Assembly (NCBI GenBank): GCA_017418765.1
Contig: JAFOMV010000080.1
Span: forward strand, 1 to 9,745
Reading direction: 5' to 3'
DNA length: 9,745 nt
Source of the DNA: Ruminococcus sp.
GTDB lineage: Bacteria > Bacillota_A > Clostridia > Oscillospirales > Ruminococcaceae
Below the pieces are notes generated by a model. That model made no database searches, had not been told where the DNA came from, and was given only the letters and a program-made list of their open reading frames with translations. This document shows positions 6,058 through 9,745 of the stretch, piece by piece (within the stretch, counting starts at the first letter, position 1; each line of letters begins with the position of its first letter). A program made the position numbers and the translations under genes.

Positions 6058-6876
6058 TCACAGTTTTTTTCTTCTGTAAAGCTTTGCAGGACGGTGTCCC
6101 TCTCCCCTTACATATTCATCAGTTTCCTCGACATATCTGCCGATCATGCGTCGGAAGTTGGCAGGCAGAACAGAGACATCAGTAATAGTCTCCTGTACTT
6201 TCTGAAGTGCCGTCAGAGTAAATTTCTCAGGCAGAAAGTCAAATATAGCATCAAAGCTTTTGGCATGCTTTCTGAGCACATCAAGCGCCGCTGCGATCAT
6301 AGCAGCATGATCAAATGCAAGACCTCCGCTGTCAGCTATCCCGAACTCGGTATGCCCGAATCTGCTTTTTTCAGATGTAAGTACAGCTTTCAGCTCTATT
6401 CCGTCATGTTCCAGCAGGAGATGGTATTTCTCATCCTCATCCATTTCAAAGCGAACACTGAACCATTGTGCATCAGAGGCATCATCCATCCCTATCTGCT
6501 TAACAGCCCTCTCCGTAATTATCGAAACATATGCATTGGATATCACCCATCCACGAGGGTCACGTCCGGGTTTACTGAAAACACCGACAGGAATAATAGC
6601 TGCCGGAAGGACATTAGTCTCCTCATGTATCTCTCTGAGCGCACATTCCTCAACTGTCTCGCCGCTTTGCAGAAAGCCGCCCGGAAGCGCCCACATATCT
6701 TTATACGGGTGTCCCCCACGCTTTACAAGCAGGATCCGGAGCTTGTTCTCGGGATTTCTGCGGTAGCTCTCCTTATCCTCCGAACTTATCATAAAAGCCG
6801 CCACATCTGTTGTGACAGACGGACGCTCATAGTCGCTGAGCCTGTAATCGGAAAGGAATTCTTTTTCGCTCTCCAC
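6058..6876 (-). CDS. nrtR: NrtR-type regulator of NAD metabolism (Nudix domain plus winged helix)
   Basis: The protein has 272 residues and starts at GTG, placed 7 nt after GGGAGG within a near-perfect anti-SD match. The N-terminal half is an ADP-ribose pyrophosphatase-like Nudix domain: ERPSVTTDVAAF (17-28), PGGFLQSGE, and a Nudix box at 67-89 with Gly67, Glu73, Arg81, Glu82, Glu85 and Glu86 present and only the late Gly replaced by Asn88. GRDPRGWVIS follows at about 104-113. The C-terminal part (about 211-272), FTLTALQKVQETI then NFRRMIGRYV and HRPAKLYRR, matches the winged-helix DNA-binding domain of NrtR. In that family ADP-ribose relieves repression of NAD genes. Adjacency to pncB strongly supports this assignment. 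Intact catalytic residues suggest it may also hydrolyse ADP-ribose; that is inferred. Confidence 0.9.
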   Translation of the reverse strand: MESEKEFLSDYRLSDYERPSVTTDVAAFMISSEDKESYRRNPENKLRILLVKRGGHPYKDMWALPGGFLQSGETVEECALREIHEETNVLPAAIIPVGVFSKPGRDPRGWVISNAYVSIITERAVKQIGMDDASDAQWFSVRFEMDEDEKYHLLLEHDGIELKAVLTSEKSRFGHTEFGIADSGGLAFDHAAMIAAALDVLRKHAKSFDAIFDFLPEKFTLTALQKVQETITDVSVLPANFRRMIGRYVEETDEYVRGEGHRPAKLYRRKKL

Positions 6877-6904
6877 ATAATCACCTCCCGTGTTATTTAT
6901 AATA

Positions 6905-6915
6905 TGATAATATCA
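6905..6915. promoter_or_regulatory. Palindrome over the nrtR -10 box, candidate operator
   Basis: TGATA (6905-6909) and TATCA (6911-6915) form a perfect palindrome around A6910, covering the -10 box of the nrtR-pncB promoter. A repressor bound here would block transcription, as expected for NrtR autoregulation. The site is A/T-rich and short, and I cannot match it to a recorded NrtR consensus. A tandem TACAGT (6943-6948, 6949-6954) just upstream of the -35 box is a second candidate. Confidence 0.3.
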
Positions 6916-6935
6916 CAAAAGCAATAAGTTGTCAA
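6907..6935 (-). promoter_or_regulatory. Sigma-A promoter of the nrtR-pncB operon
   Basis: On the minus strand a perfect TTGACA (6930-6935), a 17-nt spacer and TATTAT (6907-6912) lie about 30 nt before the GTG start. The short leader leaves no room for a riboswitch, so control is probably by a protein repressor. Confidence 0.88.
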
Positions 6936-7004
6936 GTGTTTTTACAGTTACAGTATATCTCTCGTCTTTATCCGCCAGTCTGCCGTTTTTTGTTGTGCCC
7001 GCTC

Positions 7005-7033
7005 TTGACAAATCAGTAATTATGATGTAAAAT
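7005..7033 (+). promoter_or_regulatory. Sigma-A promoter of the C11 protease gene
   Basis: TTGACA (7005-7010), a 17-nt spacer and TAAAAT (7028-7033) preceded by TG at 7026-7027. Transcription near 7040 excludes the earlier in-frame ATG at 7038 and supports the start at 7095. Confidence 0.87.
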
Positions 7034-7094
7034 GTAGGTGTATGTAAACTATTGTCAGGATACTACATTAACAATTTTATATATGGAGGTAGTT

Positions 7095-9455
7095 ATGGAT
7101 CAGAAAAGACCACGTGGACGTGAAAAAGATGTTACATCAGGAGGCAGCGGCGCTCACAGACGAGGCGACGGTCTCGGTACAGGCCCTGTCGGTTCAGGCA
7201 GCTATTCCGGACAAAGCACAGGCAGCGGCGGCGGTGCCAAGAGAGCTGCCATAGGCGGAGGCGGTGGTCTTGCCATTATCATATTCATCGCCATGATGCT
7301 CCTTAAAGGCGGCGGAACAGGCAACCTCCTCGGCTCGCTCACTCAGAACGCAGGAACTCCAAGTTCCTCAGGCAGCGGCTCAGTTCCCTCAGGCTTCGGA
7401 TTCAGCACACAGGATACAGCTTCTTCAGGCGCTTTTACTGGTGATTCCAATGTTGATACATCAGTAGCAAGCGGATCAAGAGAAAAGAGAACTGTCATCA
7501 AGGGCAATAATCAGGATACAGTTACACTTATGGTGTATATGTGCGGTACCGACCTTGAATCAAAATACGGCATGGCTTCTTCTGATATGGAAGAAATGCG
7601 TGCTGCGAGCTACGGCGATAATGTAAATGTCATTGTGTATACAGGCGGATGCAAGGCATGGAAAAACAGCGGTATCAGTTCTTCTGTAAATCAGATCTAT
7701 CAGATAAAGGACGGCAAGATCTACAGACTCGTTGATAATGACGGTACTGCTGCTATGACAGATCCTGACAATCTCTCCAACTTTATTAAATTCTGTGCAA
7801 AGAACTTTCCTGCAAACAGAAACGACCTTATCCTCTGGGATCACGGCGGCGGATCTGTCAGCGGCTACGGCTACGATGAAAAGAATGCTAAGAAAGGCTC
7901 TATGGATCTCGCAGGTATCAATAAAGCTCTCAAGAACGGCGGTGTCAAGTTCGACTTCATCGGCTTCGATGCCTGCCTTATGGCTACAGCAGAGAATGCT
8001 CTCATGCTGAACGAACACGCCGACTACCTCATAGCTTCGGAAGAAACAGAGCCCGGTATAGGCTGGTACTACACAAACTGGCTCACAAAGCTCGGACAGA
8101 ATACATCTGCTCCAACACTTGATATCGGTAAAAACATCGTTGATGATTTCGTTGCAGAATGTGCTAAAAAGTGCAGAGGTCAGAAAACCACACTTTCAGT
8201 CATAGACCTCGCCGAATTTGCAAATACTGTTCCTTCAAAGCTTTCTGCATTCGCTAAATCGGTCAGCAGCAAGATAAGCAATAAGGAATACAAGGAAGTT
8301 TCAGATGCAAGATACGCTACCCGTGAATTTGCTGAAACTTCAAGAATAGATCAGGTTGATCTGGCTAATCTGGCCGAGAATATAGGTACAACAGAGGGTA
8401 AGGAGCTTTCAAAAGCTTTGCAGGAAGCTGTAAAGTATAACCGTACTTCTACAAACATGACTAATGCATACGGTGTATCCATCTACTTCCCCTATCAGCG
8501 CACCTCATATGTTGATACAGCTTGCAGCATCAACAATCAGATCGGTCTCGGCTCAGAGTACAGCCAGTGTATCCGACAGTTCGCAAGCCTCGAAACAAGC
8601 GGTCAGATCGCAGCAGGCGGTACAGGCTCTGCTCTCGGCTCACTCTTTGACCTCGGCGGTTCAACAGGTTCATCAGGCAATGCAGTCGATATCGGTTCAC
8701 TTCTCGGTGCTTTCCTCGGCGGAGGCACATCAGGAAGAAGTATCGCAGGTCTTGATGCTTCAAATTCAGACTTCATGCAGGATACTGATGTTGACAGCGC
8801 TTCCGATTACCTTGCATCATATTACTTCGATGTGAATAACCTCGTATGGGAGGAGCAGAACGGCACTTACACAATGTCGCTCCCTGAGTCACAATGGGAA
8901 ATGGTACACAAACTTGACCTGAATATGTTCTACGATGACGGTTCAGGCTATATTGACCTCGGTCTCGACAACATCTACTCTTTCGATGATGACGGCAAAC
9001 TCATTGCTGATACCGACAAGAACTGGGTATCCATAGACGGAAATGTAGTTGCTTACTACCACACGGACACTATCGAAAACGGCGATGACTATTCTATCAG
9101 AGGCTATGTTCCCGCAATGCTAAACGGCGACAGAGTAAACCTCATGATCGTATTCGATAACGAAAATCCCAAGGGCTACATCGCCGGTGCTGCTTCAGAT
9201 TATGTTGACGGTGAAACTGATACAGTCGCAAAGAGCATGACTGAACTTCAGGAAGGCGATAAACTTGACTTCATATGCGATTACTATGACTACGATATGA
9301 ATTATCAGGACAGCTACTTCATCGGCGATCCCGTAACTTATCATGACGGCATGAAGATAAGCAATACTGATGTCGGAAGCGGCAAGGCTTACATGATGTA
9401 CAAGTTCACTGATATTTACAATCAGGAATACTGGACACCTGCTATCGTAAAATAA
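7095..9455 (+). CDS. Membrane-anchored clostripain-family (C11) cysteine protease
   Basis: The protein has 786 residues from the ATG at 7095, which follows GGAGG at normal spacing. The N-terminus is charged and Gly/Ser-rich (1-50), followed by one membrane segment (about 58-71, LAIIIFIAMMLL), so the rest is outside the cell. A Gly/Ser linker leads to a C11 domain beginning TVTLMVYMCGTDLES (142-156). The catalytic dyad is His250 in LILWDHGGG and Cys294 in IGFDACLMA, both in conserved context. Residues about 500-555 are Gly/Ser-rich low-complexity sequence. The C-terminal 230 residues are rich in Asp, Tyr and Gly, probably beta structure of unknown role. Clostripain itself cleaves after Arg and needs calcium; whether that holds here is unknown. 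The gene is monocistronic and divergent from nrtR. Confidence 0.9.
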   Translation: MDQKRPRGREKDVTSGGSGAHRRGDGLGTGPVGSGSYSGQSTGSGGGAKRAAIGGGGGLAIIIFIAMMLLKGGGTGNLLGSLTQNAGTPSSSGSGSVPSGFGFSTQDTASSGAFTGDSNVDTSVASGSREKRTVIKGNNQDTVTLMVYMCGTDLESKYGMASSDMEEMRAASYGDNVNVIVYTGGCKAWKNSGISSSVNQIYQIKDGKIYRLVDNDGTAAMTDPDNLSNFIKFCAKNFPANRNDLILWDHGGGSVSGYGYDEKNAKKGSMDLAGINKALKNGGVKFDFIGFDACLMATAENALMLNEHADYLIASEETEPGIGWYYTNWLTKLGQNTSAPTLDIGKNIVDDFVAECAKKCRGQKTTLSVIDLAEFANTVPSKLSAFAKSVSSKISNKEYKEVSDARYATREFAETSRIDQVDLANLAENIGTTEGKELSKALQEAVKYNRTSTNMTNAYGVSIYFPYQRTSYVDTACSINNQIGLGSEYSQCIRQFASLETSGQIAAGGTGSALGSLFDLGGSTGSSGNAVDIGSLLGAFLGGGTSGRSIAGLDASNSDFMQDTDVDSASDYLASYYFDVNNLVWEEQNGTYTMSLPESQWEMVHKLDLNMFYDDGSGYIDLGLDNIYSFDDDGKLIADTDKNWVSIDGNVVAYYHTDTIENGDDYSIRGYVPAMLNGDRVNLMIVFDNENPKGYIAGAASDYVDGETDTVAKSMTELQEGDKLDFICDYYDYDMNYQDSYFIGDPVTYHDGMKISNTDVGSGKAYMMYKFTDIYNQEYWTPAIVK

Positions 9456-9517
9456 TTATTTATAAAGCACTGTGATCTTTAACCGTGATGCTCGTATAGC
9501 AGCTTTATGCGTGTCTA

Positions 9518-9554
9518 TTGAGGAAAACCCTTTTGAAAAAGGGTTCTTCCTCAA
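9518..9554 (+). terminator. Strong hairpin downstream of the C11 gene (left arm of composite palindrome)
   Basis: TTGAGGAA (9518-9525) pairs with TTCCTCAA (9547-9554), and AACCCTTT inside it pairs with AAAGGGTT; C9546 is bulged. It lies 62 nt after the C11 stop. It is not followed by a T-run, so termination is possible but not canonical. Confidence 0.5.
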
Positions 9555-9691
9555 ACTCCTTTCCTAAAACTTTCAGTATTAATTTTTGCCCATTATAGGG
9601 CGCACATAAGTAAAGTAAGAATTTTTCATAACTTTTAAGTGCGCCCTATAATGGGCAAAAATTCTATTAAAAGTCTTTGGAAGGGGGTACG

Positions 9692-9724
9692 GGGGGAGAA
9701 CCTTTCATCAGAAAGGTTTCCCCC
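9692..9724 (-). terminator. Strong hairpin at the window end (right arm of composite palindrome)
   Basis: GGGGGA (9692-9697) with TCCCCC (9719-9724) and AACCTTTC (9699-9706) with GAAAGGTT (9711-9718) pair around the loop ATCA; G9698 is bulged. It has the same architecture as the hairpin at 9518-9554 in inverted orientation. No clear T-run follows on either strand; the strand given is tentative. Confidence 0.45.
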
Positions 9725-9745
9725 GATAAATACATATAACGTTGC

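Larger units (their letters stand above)
9518..9726. repeat. About 209-bp imperfect palindrome of two facing repeat units
   Basis: The two halves are diverged inverted copies of one unit centred near 9622. Each unit has, from outside in, a hairpin (9518-9554 and 9692-9724), a CCTTTCC/CCTTCC-type tract, an ACTTT...A/T-rich tract, and finally one arm of a perfect 25-bp inverted repeat (9581-9605 with 9639-9663, core TGCCCATTATAGGGCGCAC) around a 33-nt A/T-rich centre. No protein is encoded. It could be a dispersed repeat or a paired convergent terminator between the C11 gene and a gene beyond the window. Confidence 0.75.

Noticed and set aside
6001..6927. Forward 308-codon frame opposite nrtR
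   Set aside because: The minus strand holds an unmistakable Nudix box and winged helix with start signals; the forward frame has no recognisable features.
7038..7094. Longer N-terminus of the C11 protease
   Set aside because: The ATG at 7038 lies at the predicted transcription start with no ribosome binding site; GGAGG precedes the ATG at 7095.
7560..8018. Minus-strand 152-codon frame inside the C11 gene
   Set aside because: It lies opposite the catalytic domain with conserved His250 and Cys294 on the plus strand; shadow frame.
9581..9663. 25-bp inverted repeat as a rho-independent terminator
   Set aside because: Both strands carry A residues, not T residues, on the 3' side of the stem, and the 33-nt loop is too long.
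1..9745. CRISPR array, prophage or defence genes
   Set aside because: No regularly spaced direct repeats, integrase, phage structural or nuclease genes were seen anywhere in the window.

Overview
The window looks like the chromosome of a low-to-moderate GC Firmicute of the class Clostridia, most likely a Ruminococcus-like member of the Oscillospiraceae. The basis is strong AGGAGG-type ribosome binding sites, near-consensus sigma-A promoters (six found, all with 17-nt spacers), a four-Cys-type ribosomal protein L28, a clostripain-family protease and a NrtR-PncB pair. The genus is inferred, not proven.

Layout. At the left edge an incomplete M50 (site-2 protease-like) gene reads leftward, divergent from rpmB (L28). 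rpmB ends at two hairpins, the second of which also serves the convergent leftward operon. That operon is a Ser/Thr-rich exported protein (243 codons including stop, starting at 3639) followed 17 nt later by a fused multi-pass membrane / spermidine synthase-like protein. Next comes a gene-poor stretch (3693-4835) centred on a tRNA-Leu(UAA) gene with its own consensus promoter and terminator. The tRNA is split by a 237-nt group I intron exactly between anticodon positions 34 and 35, the site used by the well-known cyanobacterial and plastid tRNA-Leu introns. Two 181-bp copies of a small element with 22-24-bp terminal inverted repeats (a MITE-like element, no transposase) flank the tRNA in opposite orientation.

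Right of this, a leftward operon encodes NrtR (Nudix domain plus C-terminal winged helix) and PncB (nicotinate phosphoribosyltransferase), a regulator-enzyme pair for NAD salvage. Divergent from it is a long membrane-anchored C11 (clostripain-like) protease. The window ends in a roughly 209-bp imperfect palindrome made of two facing, diverged copies of one repeat unit around a perfect 25-bp inverted repeat.

The most notable item is the tRNA-Leu(UAA) group I intron in what looks like a Clostridia genome. P1, P2 with a GAAA loop, P3, P6, P7, P8 and P9 with a GTGA loop can all be drawn from the sequence. The MITE-like pair, one copy of which splits a palindrome behind pncB, and the terminal composite palindrome are the next most interesting.
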